DNA of 64,000 bases from Arthrobacter sp. M2012083 (GCF_000281065.1 NZ_AKKK01000058.1:42056-106055); one strand, 5' to 3'. Shown: positions 36,378 through 46,075, counted from the stretch's first letter. Notes: generated by a model not told the origin, from the sequence alone. Translations and numbers: made by a program.

Positions 36378-37790
36378 TCAGTCGGATCTGTCCGAGAAGG
36401 AGGGCCAGGCTTGAAACGCAAGCCAGAAGGCAGACAGATCCGCTGACGACGCGATATCCCGCCCGGTGATCTCTTTGATCCGGGTGAGTCTATAGGACAA
36501 GGTCTGCCGGTGGATGCCAAGAGCGGCTGCCGTTTCATTCCAGCGACGGTCATTGGCAAGGAAAGCAAACAGCGTTTCACGCAGAACAGCTATTTTAGGA
36601 TCCGTACCCGCGAGTCTACCTAATACCTGTTGGACTATGGCCGAGGCTTCCTTTCTAGAGCGGGTTAGTAGCGATACCGGGACCCCGGTGAAGTCCGTCC
36701 ATAGACCGTTCGTCCCACCAGATGAAAAGATCTTTGCGGCTTCATCCGCAGCAGCTTTAGCATCCCGCAAGTCGAGGTAGGTTGACGATACCCCGGCCCG
36801 GACGTCGAGGCCGTGGAGCAAGTTCCGGACGTCATTTCGACTCTGCTCAGGCATCAGGATAAAAAACGAGCTGCTTCCGGGCCCGGCCAGAACTGGCAGT
36901 GACTTGATGGACGCGGCCCGGGCTACCTTTTCGCTATCTTCCAATGCCACTGCAACGAATTGATAGCCTGACGAAGTACCGCTCGGACCCAGAATGCTCC
37001 CCAACCCATCAGGGCTACGCCCTTCAAAAATGGACGCAAGCATTTGAGTCGACCGTTCGGAACGGCGGCGAAGTGACCGTAGAAGTTGGCTCAACGCGAC
37101 ATCTATCACCTGCAGGACATGGATTAGCAGGAAGCTGCTCACCTCTTCGCCGGGATATTCGGAAATCATGAGCCTGGAGTCGCTGTCCCCCGGGAGCGCA
37201 TAGGTACGTTCCCGGACGGACGTGGGCATAAATTCTAGCGGTGCCCCTTCTACAATCGTTAGGCCGGTTTGCACATCGAAGACGCTGAGACCCGCCCTTA
37301 GAAGAGCCTGTAAGTCGTTCATCATCCGTAACGGGTCAGTACGGGCGTACGTGGACAACTGATAGAGCTTGCTCAGCTTGAGTACTTGCATGGTTTGGGT
37401 GGTTGCGGTAGCAGCGGCAACTGTTCTCCCAATTGCTGCGAAGGGAGTGGCCTGGTTCGTGAGAAGTACAGGAAAAGAACGTCTGTCTGCTTCTTCGTAT
37501 AGTTCCCGAGTGAGTGGGGGGAGGCTGTTGTGATCCCCCAAGGCAACACCGGAAAGGCCGGCCTCGTCGAGTTTGACAATGAAGTTCCGTTGTTCCACGG
37601 CACTATGCGGAACACACAGGCCCACTGTCATGAGTAACTCGTGCGGACCAAGCCAGCGGTCGGGATCACTCAACTCGCAGCTGTGCGCCCATAGAACCTG
37701 CCGGTCAAGGCCGCCGGCGCCAGAAAGTACCTTCATACCCAGGCTTTGAGCGGTAACGAGGTCCCTGACCGTCAGCACTTGCTGTTCCAT
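36378..37790 (-). CDS. pmfR: PucR-family regulator, probable PmfR
   Basis: A 470-residue regulator. The N-terminal PucR domain is clear (VRDLVTAQSLGMKVLSG; ELLMTVGL; GVALGD). The C terminus holds the helix-turn-helix (RRWNETAAALGIHRQTLSYRLTRIKEITG). It is divergent from the permease-purU-mabO-folD region. In pAO1, PmfR activates the purU-mabO-folD operon and the nicotine-blue reductase gene; the location supports that identity, though I cannot confirm it without the reference sequence. A palindromic motif lies 12 bp upstream of its start. Confidence 0.8.
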   Translation of the reverse strand: MEQQVLTVRDLVTAQSLGMKVLSGAGGLDRQVLWAHSCELSDPDRWLGPHELLMTVGLCVPHSAVEQRNFIVKLDEAGLSGVALGDHNSLPPLTRELYEEADRRSFPVLLTNQATPFAAIGRTVAAATATTQTMQVLKLSKLYQLSTYARTDPLRMMNDLQALLRAGLSVFDVQTGLTIVEGAPLEFMPTSVRERTYALPGDSDSRLMISEYPGEEVSSFLLIHVLQVIDVALSQLLRSLRRRSERSTQMLASIFEGRSPDGLGSILGPSGTSSGYQFVAVALEDSEKVARAASIKSLPVLAGPGSSSFFILMPEQSRNDVRNLLHGLDVRAGVSSTYLDLRDAKAAADEAAKIFSSGGTNGLWTDFTGVPVSLLTRSRKEASAIVQQVLGRLAGTDPKIAVLRETLFAFLANDRRWNETAAALGIHRQTLSYRLTRIKEITGRDIASSADLSAFWLAFQAWPSFSDRSD

Positions 37791-37801
37791 ACGGGCATCT
37801 T

Positions 37802-37816
37802 AGTACTCGTGTATGA
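37802..37816. promoter_or_regulatory. Candidate operator upstream of pmfR
   Basis: AGTACTCGTGTATGA lies directly upstream of the pmfR ATG. It shares TACTCGT and a following ATGA with the perfect palindrome upstream of the amine oxidase gene (49188-49203), which suggests a common operator, possibly for autoregulation. Confidence 0.35.
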
Positions 37817-38271
37817 GGTAACTCTCTAGTACGCCAACACGAATATTTCGCAAACTTTGGTCTTTTGTCGAGTTTTGGCTCACGGAACGGATGCGTAAGG
37901 TGTGTCACACGCAGGCAGCCATGACCCTTAGGGAGCTTTGTAGGCACCGTGCACTGACCTGACACCGGCCACACAAGTATTCCCACAGCATCGGAGCGTG
38001 GCCGTCATTTGTGAGACCAGCTCGACTCAACCCCTCCCGCTGGTATCGAACGCTGTTAGAAGGCTAAACAGCTTGAACAGCCGAAAACATTGCTGGCGAA
38101 CTGGCTCGGTGAGCATACAAGACTGAATTGGTCGCAACCACAATCCGAACCCAAGTCGCCATCTGGTAGGTGCAAGGGCGCATCTTCCCAACCGACTTCT
38201 TCGACAGGTTCGAAGAAGCCGCTTAAGCGTCGTGGTCGTGTGACCGCGACTCACCTGAAAGGCGTACACCT

Positions 38272-39717
38272 TTGCAATCTTCTTCTTCTGATATCACAGG
38301 AACATCGGCGGACGGTGGCCAAGCACCACCTCCTCAAGATATAGCCCATGCAGATCTACAGTTGGGACACCTCACCGGCCCGCAGGTGATGGGGCTTTCA
38401 ATATCTTCTTTTATTCCCGCCGTCGGTCTTTCAGCAGTCCCCGCTTTCCTCGCCGCCTACACAGGGCGCTCGTCGTGGCTGGCTATGGCTGCCTCCGTTG
38501 TGGCATTCACCATCATTGGGTTATTCGTTACTGCGTTCGCCCGACGGTTTATAGGAACTGGGTCGCTCTACTCCTATATTCGGCACGTGTTTGGCTCGTG
38601 GAGCCCGCTCGTCATCGCGGCGGCGATGGTCCCAGGTTACATCGTTGTAGTCATGGTCCTAGTCGTCTCACTGGGTCTCTATGTCGGAAGTTTCCTCATG
38701 TCCGTGGGCGTTTCTAGCGCAGCAGGACCAGAGATACAACTGGTAATTTACGTCTTAGCGGCGCTGGTAGCTATGGGGATCGCCTATCGAGGATTGGACG
38801 TATCAGTCCGTTCCAGCGTCATCCTCACGGTCGTTTCTGTGCCCGTTATGTTGGTCATTACCGTGGCAACGGCATTCGGCGGAAATGTTGACCTGGCGAG
38901 CCAGCTTAGTCTCAGCGACTTCACCTTCAACAGTTTCCTGCAAGGTCTAGCAATAGGCTCGACGTTCTTCATCGGTTTCGAAAGCAGCGCGGCCCTTGGC
39001 GCAGAAACCAGAAACCCTACCCGCGCGATTCCTCGGGCAATCATGGTGATCCCCGTCGTCCTCGGTATGGCCTTCCTTGCTGCCACAGTTATCCAGGTGC
39101 CGACTCTTGTCGATTCTGCTGACCAGCTTGCCCTTGGTGTCTCACCGAATGCGGTGCTTGCTGAAGCAGCAGGGGTAGGTTTTCTATCGAACATCAGCGA
39201 CCTGGTTCTGGCTGCTGCCGTCTTTGCCAGCCTGATTGGATTCTTCAACTACGGGTCGCGAGTCGTTGTCAGCGCGGCTTCTGACGGCCTCCTGCCTTCT
39301 GCCTTAACCAAAGTCAGCAAGCGTTACAAGAGTCCGCTGGCAGCCATTGCCTTCCTTGGAGTTCCCTCGCTCGTTGGCCCCCCTGTAATGCTCTGGCTGA
39401 CATCATCCACCCCCCTGGAAATTTACGGATACATTGCCACCCTGTTGGTCTACTTCTGGGTAATTCCATACTTCCTCATCTGCATCGGCGGTGCGGTGTT
39501 GCTAAATCGCCTCAGTCCGCGGAAATCGGTTCTGGTAAACATAGGCGCTGCTCTGGCGTCGGCAACTGTTCTGTGGCTCTATGTAAACGGAATCTTGTAC
39601 CCAGCGCCGGGGCCCCTGAGCGCATTACCCTATGTAATGATCGGAACAGTCGCGGTGTTCCTCGTCGGCTTTGTGGCATCTGTCCGCAGCAAAAGGAGGA
39701 CCTCGATTTCCGCCTAG
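38272..39717 (+). CDS. APC-family amino acid/amine permease
   Basis: A 481-residue membrane protein of the amino acid-polyamine-organocation family with about 12 hydrophobic segments, the first near residue 37 (QVMGLSISSFIPAVGLSAV). It also has the helix-6 type motif FFIGFESSAALGAETRNPTR, typical of this family. The start is a TTG at 38272 preceded by GAAAGG. Placed before purU-mabO-folD, it may transport 4-methylaminobutyrate, GABA or a related amine. A strong hairpin after it ends its transcript. Confidence 0.85.
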   Translation: MQSSSSDITGTSADGGQAPPPQDIAHADLQLGHLTGPQVMGLSISSFIPAVGLSAVPAFLAAYTGRSSWLAMAASVVAFTIIGLFVTAFARRFIGTGSLYSYIRHVFGSWSPLVIAAAMVPGYIVVVMVLVVSLGLYVGSFLMSVGVSSAAGPEIQLVIYVLAALVAMGIAYRGLDVSVRSSVILTVVSVPVMLVITVATAFGGNVDLASQLSLSDFTFNSFLQGLAIGSTFFIGFESSAALGAETRNPTRAIPRAIMVIPVVLGMAFLAATVIQVPTLVDSADQLALGVSPNAVLAEAAGVGFLSNISDLVLAAAVFASLIGFFNYGSRVVVSAASDGLLPSALTKVSKRYKSPLAAIAFLGVPSLVGPPVMLWLTSSTPLEIYGYIATLLVYFWVIPYFLICIGGAVLLNRLSPRKSVLVNIGAALASATVLWLYVNGILYPAPGPLSALPYVMIGTVAVFLVGFVASVRSKRRTSISA

Positions 39718-39806
39718 GGCGCATTGCATGATCTCCCTAGGAGTCAAGGCGCAGGTTGCATAAACTGCACCGGCGAGTAGCGCCCGCTCCCAAATAGCGC
39801 GCAATT

Positions 39807-39842
39807 AGGAGGCTCCCGTCCAACCCCGGCCGGGAGCCTCCT
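39807..39842 (+). terminator. Strong hairpin after the permease gene
   Basis: AGGAGGCTCCCG (39807-39818) and CGGGAGCCTCCT (39831-39842) form a perfect 12-bp stem with a 12-base loop, 90 bp after the permease stop. No T-run follows. Confidence 0.7.
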
Positions 39843-39906
39843 GCTACCACAATGAACCTTCTAAAAGAGACCCACGAGGACAGTGAGCTGAAGGGAGCCA
39901 TGCTTC

Positions 39907-39940
39907 GTTCCCCGCATCTGTCCGAACAGATGCGGGGAAC
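39907..39940. terminator. Perfect 15-bp hairpin in the purU upstream region
   Basis: GTTCCCCGCATCTGT (39907-39921) is perfectly complementary to 39926-39940 across a four-base loop CCGA. It lies 64 bp after the previous hairpin and about 600 bp before purU. It may be a second terminator or a protein-binding site. The hairpin at 16296 shares the TTCCCCGCA core. Confidence 0.55.
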
Positions 39941-40370
39941 ATCCAACAAGGACCCATTGTGAAATTGGGAACTTCACCGGGGCTGAATCCAACGGGCCGT
40001 TGAAGGTGGGTGGTACCCGCTGAGTTTGGGCCCGGGAAGCAGCAGCACGTCGACAGGTACTGATTGAGCAAGCCATGTGACAGCGGTTGAGGGTCTAAGA
40101 CCAGCACGATGTAGGCGGTCCATGAGCTTGAGGCCAGGCCTCCTTTTTGCCGAGCTGATCACCTGGGTATAGCTGCCAGCGATGCCACCTCCGGTCGCTG
40201 GCTTCATGCATTTCTTCCGGCGCTGGCGCGAAGGTGAGGGGCAGTGGCAAAACGACTCGCTCGAAGGTTTTGCGTCCCCAGCCCAGGCCACGCTCCGCTC
40301 GGCAGGCTGCAACGCAAGCCGCCCCACCACTGTGACGTATCAAAGTCGCAGTTTAGACCTTAGTACCAAA

Positions 40371-40378
40371 ACCATGGT
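40371..40378. promoter_or_regulatory. ACCATGGT palindrome upstream of purU
   Basis: The 8-bp palindrome is extended to AAAACCATGGTCTTTT and lies about 160 bp before the purU start. The same core occurs upstream of the succinate-semialdehyde dehydrogenase and nicotine-blue reductase genes. It is a candidate PmfR-type operator; this is inference. Confidence 0.4.
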
Positions 40379-40538
40379 CTTTTCAGACAAACACCGCATG
40401 GAAGGGGCCCGTTCTGGCGCGTATGGTCAACACACGATGCAGGTGCAGCTGGCAGGCGTAGGCCTATCTATAGGCACTGCCCGAACCGTCCCTCCTCGCA
40501 AGGGCACCCCACGTACGAACCTCCCCCCTAGGAGCCCC

Positions 40539-41402
40539 ATGGAAAACGCCCAATTCCGCCAAGTAATTCTTTCACTCAGCTGCAGAGACAGGATTGGAAT
40601 CGTTCACGCTGTCTCAGGCTTCTTGGTATCCCATGGCTGCAATATTCTTGCCAGTCAGCAGTTCGACGATGCCGCGGAACGCAGATTCTTCATGCGCGTG
40701 CACATCTCCTGCCCAGCAACTGTATCCATTGGCGATCTGAAAAGCGCGTTTCTAGCGGTGGCCTCCACATACGAGATGGAGTGGACCTTGGTCGACGCCT
40801 CTGATCGACCCAAGGTTGCACTGCTGGTTTCCAAAGCCGAGCATTGCCTCAACGACCTGCTCTTCCGTTGGCGCTCAGGACAACTCAAAGTGGATTTTCC
40901 ATTCATCGCCTCGAACCATGCGACTCTTCAGCCAGTTGCAGATGCCCATGGAATCCCCTTCTTTCACATTCCGGTAACGCCGGAAACCAAGCAGGAAGCA
41001 GAGGAACATCTGCTGGCTCTCCTTGCAGAACATGAAGTGGAACTGACCGTTCTAGCCCGGTATATGCAGGTCCTTAGCGACAATCTTTGCCGCGAACTTG
41101 CTGGCAAGGCCATCAATATCCACCACTCATTCCTTCCAGGGTTTAAGGGCGCCAAACCCTACCACCAAGCATTTGACCGCGGGGTGAAACTCGTTGGGGC
41201 GACAGCACACTACGTCACCGCCGAACTGGACGAAGGACCAATCATCGAACAGGAAGTTCTTCGAGTTGGACATGACTACAGTCCAGCTCAACTCGCAGTG
41301 GCAGGGCAGGATGCTGAGCGACTTGCACTGTCCCGTGCCGTTCAATGGCACGCGGAACAGCGGATCCTGCTGAACGGCCACCGCACCGTCGTCTTCAACT
41401 AA
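40539..41402 (+). CDS. purU: Formyltetrahydrofolate deformylase PurU
   Basis: Hydrolyses 10-formyl-tetrahydrofolate to formate and tetrahydrofolate, recycling the C1 carrier loaded by methylaminobutyrate demethylation. The 287-residue protein has an N-terminal ACT domain (VILSLSCRDRIGIVHAVSGF), the formyltransferase core (FIASNHATLQPVA) and the active-site segments INIHHSFLPGFKGAKPY and ELDEGPIIEQ. ATG 40539 follows TAGGAG and removes a long frame extension without protein character. It is first gene of the purU-mabO-folD operon. Confidence 0.94.
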   Translation: MENAQFRQVILSLSCRDRIGIVHAVSGFLVSHGCNILASQQFDDAAERRFFMRVHISCPATVSIGDLKSAFLAVASTYEMEWTLVDASDRPKVALLVSKAEHCLNDLLFRWRSGQLKVDFPFIASNHATLQPVADAHGIPFFHIPVTPETKQEAEEHLLALLAEHEVELTVLARYMQVLSDNLCRELAGKAINIHHSFLPGFKGAKPYHQAFDRGVKLVGATAHYVTAELDEGPIIEQEVLRVGHDYSPAQLAVAGQDAERLALSRAVQWHAEQRILLNGHRTVVFN

Positions 41403-41457
41403 GCACAACTACCCTTGCCCAGAGTCGTACATCGACCTGAGTAGAAATGAGACCCTG

Positions 41458-43932
41458 ATGGACAGGCTTGTCGACCGCGACATAAGCGCCAGCATGTTTA
41501 CAGCTACTTCCCATGACCCGTTGCCGACCCACGTCCGTACAGTCGTGGTCGGTGGCGGCATTATCGGTGCCAGCATTGCCTACCACCTTTCAGCTGCGGG
41601 TGAGAACGACACCCTACTTTTGGAGAGCAACGTCCTGGGCAGCGGCACCTCTTGGCACGCCGCAGGCTTGGTCACTGGAGCGCGCGGGACCACGACTATG
41701 ACAAAGCTGGCCAAGTACGGCTTGGACTTTTATAGCCGGCTCGAGCAGATGTCCGGGCTGGACGTCTCATTTCAGCGTTGCGGGTCCCTCAGTGTTGCGC
41801 GAACCGCCGGTCGCGTTGACGAGCTTCTTTATGCAAAGGACGTGGCCGACCAGCAGGGCGTAAGAACTGAATGGCTAACTGAGGACCGATACAAGGAATT
41901 GTGGCCTCTCGCAACCTACTCAGGGGTTGCCGGAGCGCTCCTGCTGCCTGACGATGGTCACATCAACCCGGGTCACGCAACAGTGGCTCTCGCTAAACTC
42001 GCCCATAGCCTTGGGACCCAAATACGCGAAAACGTTGCCGTACACAAGGTACTTCGTCAGGGCGATCTCGTCGTCGGCGTACTCACGGATCAAGGAATCG
42101 TGCACTGCGATCGGGTGATTTTGGCGTGCGGTTTGTGGACTCGTGATCTCGCGGCCACCGCCGGGGTGAAGGTCCCCTTGTACGCCGCCGAACACATCCA
42201 CGTCCGATCTGCAGAAATTGACGGGGCTGTCCCTGAGCTGCCCGTATATAGGGATCTAGACAACAGCTACTACATCCGTCACGAGGCCGGGAGGCTCTTG
42301 GTTGGCGCATTCGAGCCTGACGGGCTTCCACGCCCCGTTGAGGAGATTCCCTCCAACGGCTTCGCCGAGTTCGGACCGGAGTGGGAACACTTCGCTCCGA
42401 TCAGAGCGAAGGCCGAAGGGGTAGTGCCGGCACTTGCTTCGGCGGGATTCGACCGATTCCTGAACGCTCCCGAAAGCTTCACCCCAGACGCCAACTTTGC
42501 CGTGGGTGAAACCTCCGAACTTTCCAATCTCTTCGTGGCAGCAGGCTTCAATTCTCAGGGGATTATCTTTGCTCCCGGCATAGGTAAGGAGCTGGCGGAG
42601 TGGGTCATTTCAGGTACGCCCGGTTTTGACTCATCCGCGGTGGACGTGCAGCGCTTTTCGGGACACCAAAACAACCGAAACTATCTCAAGGCCCGAACTA
42701 AGGAGGGCCTCGGTCGACTTTATGCAATGCACTGGCCGAACTTGCAGATGGAAACTGGCCGCAACGTCCGTCGAACGCCCCTTCACGCGCGCCTCGCTGA
42801 GCTCGGGGCCTGCTTTGGTGAAGTTAACGGTGGGGAGCGGGCAAACTGGTACGGGGCCCCGGGAACCTCTCCCACCTACGACTACAGCTATGGACGCCCG
42901 AACTGGTTCGACCGTGTCGCCGAAGAACATAAAGCGGCGCGTGAGGGCGTGGTCCTTTTCGATCTGAGTCCTTTTGCAAAATTCGAAGTTGCTGGTCCTG
43001 ATGCTCTTGAGGTGTGTCAGATGGCCGCAACAGCAGACATCGACGTCGAGACCGATAAAGCGGTCTATACCCTCTTCTTAAATGACCGAGCGGGGATCGA
43101 ACTAGACGGAACCATCACTCGTCTTGGCCTTGACCGGTTCTTGGTCGTTACCCCGTCATTTACCCAGCAAAAGACGGCAGCATACCTCAAACGAATCGCT
43201 CGGGGTAAAGCGGCCGCGGTATTTGACTGCACGGCGGCTCTGGCCACAATCGGAGTCATGGGACCGAAAAGCCGAGAACTTCTTAGCAGGATTTCGCCGG
43301 AAGACTGGTCCGACGAAGCACAGAGATACACCCACGGACGCATGGTAGAAATTGCAGACGGCTATGCGTACAGTTTGCGCGTGAGCTTCGTAGGCGAATT
43401 GGGCTACGAGTTGTACCCAAGTGCCGACATGGCAGTCAACGTCCTGGACGCGCTGTGGGAAGCAGGGCAGGATCTTGGACTCAAATTGGCCGGATACCAC
43501 GCCTTGGATTCACTGCGCAGCGAGAAGGGATTCAGGCACCTGGGTCACGACATCGGGCCCATTGACGATCCCTATTCGGCAGGCCTTCGTTTCACTATCT
43601 CGATGGACAAACCGGGAGGCTTCCTAGGCAAAGACGCCCTCCTCAAGCTCGACCCCACAGCGCCCGATCATCGAACGGTGTATGTAGCACTGGAAGACCC
43701 CGATCCGGTGTTCGTACATGACGAGACCGTATACTGTAACGGCCTTCCAGTCGGACGCATGACGAGCGGCAGCTATGGCCACACGCTGGGACGCGCAGTC
43801 GGAATTGCCGCTCTTGAACCTGATGCAGATCTCTCCGGTGACTTCGAGGTCCAGTGCAAGGGACGGCTTTACCCCGCGAAGGTCTCCCGGCGGCCGTTCT
43901 ACGATCCAAAGGGCGAACGGCTCCGCGGTTAG
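41458..43932 (+). CDS. mabO: 4-methylaminobutanoate oxidase (demethylating)
   Basis: FAD enzyme of the dimethylglycine-oxidase type that demethylates 4-methylaminobutyrate to GABA, passing the methyl group as methylene-tetrahydrofolate. The 824-residue protein has an N-terminal FAD domain (VVVGGGIIGASIAYHLS) with Trp66-His67 (GTSWHAAGL), the known covalent flavin site, and a C-terminal folate-binding T-protein-like domain (ANWYGAPGT; SFVGELGYELY; LGHDIGPIDDPY). Length and flavin residue numbering agree with the pAO1 enzyme. It lies 55 bp after purU. Confidence 0.96.
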   Translation: MDRLVDRDISASMFTATSHDPLPTHVRTVVVGGGIIGASIAYHLSAAGENDTLLLESNVLGSGTSWHAAGLVTGARGTTTMTKLAKYGLDFYSRLEQMSGLDVSFQRCGSLSVARTAGRVDELLYAKDVADQQGVRTEWLTEDRYKELWPLATYSGVAGALLLPDDGHINPGHATVALAKLAHSLGTQIRENVAVHKVLRQGDLVVGVLTDQGIVHCDRVILACGLWTRDLAATAGVKVPLYAAEHIHVRSAEIDGAVPELPVYRDLDNSYYIRHEAGRLLVGAFEPDGLPRPVEEIPSNGFAEFGPEWEHFAPIRAKAEGVVPALASAGFDRFLNAPESFTPDANFAVGETSELSNLFVAAGFNSQGIIFAPGIGKELAEWVISGTPGFDSSAVDVQRFSGHQNNRNYLKARTKEGLGRLYAMHWPNLQMETGRNVRRTPLHARLAELGACFGEVNGGERANWYGAPGTSPTYDYSYGRPNWFDRVAEEHKAAREGVVLFDLSPFAKFEVAGPDALEVCQMAATADIDVETDKAVYTLFLNDRAGIELDGTITRLGLDRFLVVTPSFTQQKTAAYLKRIARGKAAAVFDCTAALATIGVMGPKSRELLSRISPEDWSDEAQRYTHGRMVEIADGYAYSLRVSFVGELGYELYPSADMAVNVLDALWEAGQDLGLKLAGYHALDSLRSEKGFRHLGHDIGPIDDPYSAGLRFTISMDKPGGFLGKDALLKLDPTAPDHRTVYVALEDPDPVFVHDETVYCNGLPVGRMTSGSYGHTLGRAVGIAALEPDADLSGDFEVQCKGRLYPAKVSRRPFYDPKGERLRG

Positions 43933-44028
43933 GAGCGACATTCCCCTCGACCCCCCTTGGCCCAGATATCGCATGGTTCGGCCTCTGGACAGATGAAAGC
44001 CTCACGGGACCACTACAAAGGAAGGCCT

Positions 44029-44955
44029 ATGGCCAAGAACGTCATGCACGAACCGAACCCGTTGGAGAACGTCGGCAACATCCTGGACGGCAGGGCAACC
44101 GCTCGTGCCGTGAAAACCGAACTCGCGGGTCGAATTGCAGCATTGAAGGACCACGGCAAGACGGTTGGCTTGGGAACGATCCTCGTTGGTGATGATCCTG
44201 CAAGCCATTCCTATGTAGCGGGGAAGCATAGAGACTGTGCGGAAGTGGGGATTGAATCCATTCGTCGGGACTTACCGTCGACAATCTCTCAGAGGGAATT
44301 AGAGAGCGTTCTTGATGAGCTGAATAAAGATGCCAGAACCACAGGCTACATAGTTCAGCTACCACTGCCCCCACATATCGACCAAAATGCTGTCTTGGAA
44401 AAAATTTCCCCTCAAAAGGATGCAGACGGACTACATCCGATCAACCTTGGAAAGCTTGCACTCAACGTTAGCGGCGACCTCACCTCTCCTCTACCCTGCA
44501 CTCCAAACGCCATCGTGGAGCTCTTATCCCGACACGGGATCGCTCTCAACGGTTTGGAAGTGCTTGTCATCGGTCGAGGAGTGACAGTGGGCCGGCCCCT
44601 GGGGCTACTGCTTACACGGCGCGCTATCAACGCAACCGTCACTTCAGCGCATACCGGTTCGGCTGATCTCCCCAAGCTGCTAAAGCGCGCAGATGTTGTC
44701 GTGGCCGCTGCCGGTGTACCGGGGATCGTGCAAGGTAAACACCTGAAGCCGGGGTCAATAGTCTTAGACGTAGGAGTGTCACGGATCCTTGACGCCAGCA
44801 CCGGCAAAGCCGCCCTCCAAGGAGACGTCGATGCCGACACTATGCAGGTCGCCGCCTGGATCTCACCCAACCCCGGCGGAGTTGGTCCTATGACCCGGGC
44901 GATGCTTCTTGTAAACGTCGTTGAGGCGGCCGAACGGGATCTTTCGTATGCGTAG
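44029..44955 (+). CDS. folD: Methylenetetrahydrofolate dehydrogenase/cyclohydrolase FolD
   Basis: Oxidises methylene-tetrahydrofolate from MabO to the formyl form used by PurU. The 308-residue protein has YIVQLPLPPHIDQN, KDADGLHPIN, the dinucleotide motif GRGVTVGRPLG and SPNPGGVGPMTRAMLLVN. The ATG at 44029 has AAAGGAAG just upstream; an earlier in-frame ATG (43957) overlaps nothing but gives an N terminus unlike FolD. It follows mabO by about 95 bp in the same operon. Confidence 0.94.
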   Translation: MAKNVMHEPNPLENVGNILDGRATARAVKTELAGRIAALKDHGKTVGLGTILVGDDPASHSYVAGKHRDCAEVGIESIRRDLPSTISQRELESVLDELNKDARTTGYIVQLPLPPHIDQNAVLEKISPQKDADGLHPINLGKLALNVSGDLTSPLPCTPNAIVELLSRHGIALNGLEVLVIGRGVTVGRPLGLLLTRRAINATVTSAHTGSADLPKLLKRADVVVAAAGVPGIVQGKHLKPGSIVLDVGVSRILDASTGKAALQGDVDADTMQVAAWISPNPGGVGPMTRAMLLVNVVEAAERDLSYA

Positions 44956-44982
44956 AAACGCCCCGCCAGGACCACCCTTCGT

Positions 44983-45333
44983 TTGCAGACCAGGTATGGA
45001 AGGAGGGCATTAACCATCTGGCCCCTTCTTTTACTGGCGATCGCTGCGGAAGTAGCAGCTACCAGTCTGCTCCCTCAAACAAACGGATTCAGGAAACTCA
45101 AGCCGACTGTGGCAGTCGCCTGCCTATACACGGTTGCCTTCGCCCTCTTGGCTCAGATCCTCAAGTTCACCGACATCGGAATTGCTTACGCATTTTGGGC
45201 CGGCCTGGGAACTGCGTCTGTAGCAGTTATTGGCGTCCTGTTCAGAAATGAACGCTTCAGCTGGAAACATGCCATCGGACTGGCTCTTGTGGTCACGGGC
45301 GTGGTCACCCTCAACCTCCAAGCCGGTCAATGA
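44983..45333 (+). CDS. nepA: Small multidrug-resistance efflux subunit NepA
   Basis: A four-helix SMR exporter subunit (IWPLLLLAIAAEVAATSLL, with the conserved membrane Glu) ending VTGVVTLNLQAGQ. With NepB it forms a heterodimeric pump known to export pathway by-products such as nicotine blue and methylamine. The start is unusual: the strong AAGGAGG at 45000-45006 is followed by GCA TTA ACC ATC TGG with no ATG, GTG or TTG. The nearest in-frame standard start is TTG 44983, upstream of that site. The true start may be a non-standard codon near 45010-45016. Confidence 0.85.
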   Translation: MQTRYGRRALTIWPLLLLAIAAEVAATSLLPQTNGFRKLKPTVAVACLYTVAFALLAQILKFTDIGIAYAFWAGLGTASVAVIGVLFRNERFSWKHAIGLALVVTGVVTLNLQAGQ

Positions 45334-45361
45334 CTCAAACTCTGCCTCCCGAGTTCAGACC

Positions 45362-45883
45362 ATGAAGGCTGATAATCGGGGCATGAGTAGCTATGCACGA
45401 CGAACTCCAGTCAGGACGGTCTTGAACTTTTGCACAGCGATTCGGCAGATCATCACAGGAAAGGCAGGAAGCGTGGCGGCTGACAAAGGTAACAGGGGGC
45501 AGAAACGTGCGCCGTTACTTCATAGACATCGCCTTCATGCTTGGTTGTATCTTGGAAGTGCCATAGCCACCGAGGTGACTGGCACAGTAATTCTCGACTT
45601 TTCCGAAGGCTTTCAACTCCCGGCACAGACAACCGCGGCCATGGCACTATACGCCTTTTCCTTCTTTCTGCTAACCCGCGCGCTTAGGGCAGTACCACTA
45701 AGCGTCGCTTATGCTACGTGGTCTGGTCTAGGCACAGTAGCCGTTGCCTTTGCTGGCGCGATTATCCACGGAGAGGCAGTCACTTTGGGAAGGATAACAG
45801 CCATTACTGCAGTGATCGGGGGCATCGTTATATTGAACCTTGCCACCACGCGCCAACACTCGGCACGACGCAAAGACGTCTAA
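45362..45883 (+). CDS. nepB: Small multidrug-resistance efflux subunit NepB
   Basis: Partner of NepA. The four-helix SMR core starts near residue 60 (AWLYLGSAIATEVTGTVIL) and ends GGIVILNLATT. The N-terminal extension of about 60 basic residues (RRTPVRTVLNFCTAIRQI) is long for an SMR subunit. ATG 45362 is 29 bp after the nepA stop; later Met or GTG codons (45383, 45474) are possible starts. A terminator hairpin follows, ending the operon. Confidence 0.88.
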   Translation: MKADNRGMSSYARRTPVRTVLNFCTAIRQIITGKAGSVAADKGNRGQKRAPLLHRHRLHAWLYLGSAIATEVTGTVILDFSEGFQLPAQTTAAMALYAFSFFLLTRALRAVPLSVAYATWSGLGTVAVAFAGAIIHGEAVTLGRITAITAVIGGIVILNLATTRQHSARRKDV

Positions 45884-46047
45884 GAGGTTGGGTACAGCCG
45901 ATGTTCCGCGTCTTCTCATAGCTCGGGAGAGCCGGCGCTCGGCGAACTCAAGGAAGTCGGGCTAGGTGACGAAGCACATCGGACTATCCGGGCCGCTTGA
46001 AGAACGGCGCCAAGGGTCAGATCATGGACTTGCGAAGGATTGTGCCT

Positions 46048-46075
46048 GACCCCTCTCGGAAGGGGTCCTTTATTT
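46048..46075. terminator. Bidirectional terminator between nepB and the FAH-type gene
   Basis: GACCCCT (46048-46054) pairs with AGGGGTC (46061-46067) and is followed by CTTTATTT. It lies between convergent genes, eight bases from the stop of the minus-strand hydrolase gene. Confidence 0.8.

Noticed and set aside
40182..40538. N-terminal extension of purU
   Set aside because: The extended part is unlike any PurU; ATG 40539 with TAGGAG directly precedes the ACT domain.
44029..44955. Folate riboswitch before purU or folD
   Set aside because: No conserved riboswitch-like structure could be recognised in the leaders; only palindromes and hairpins described above were seen.
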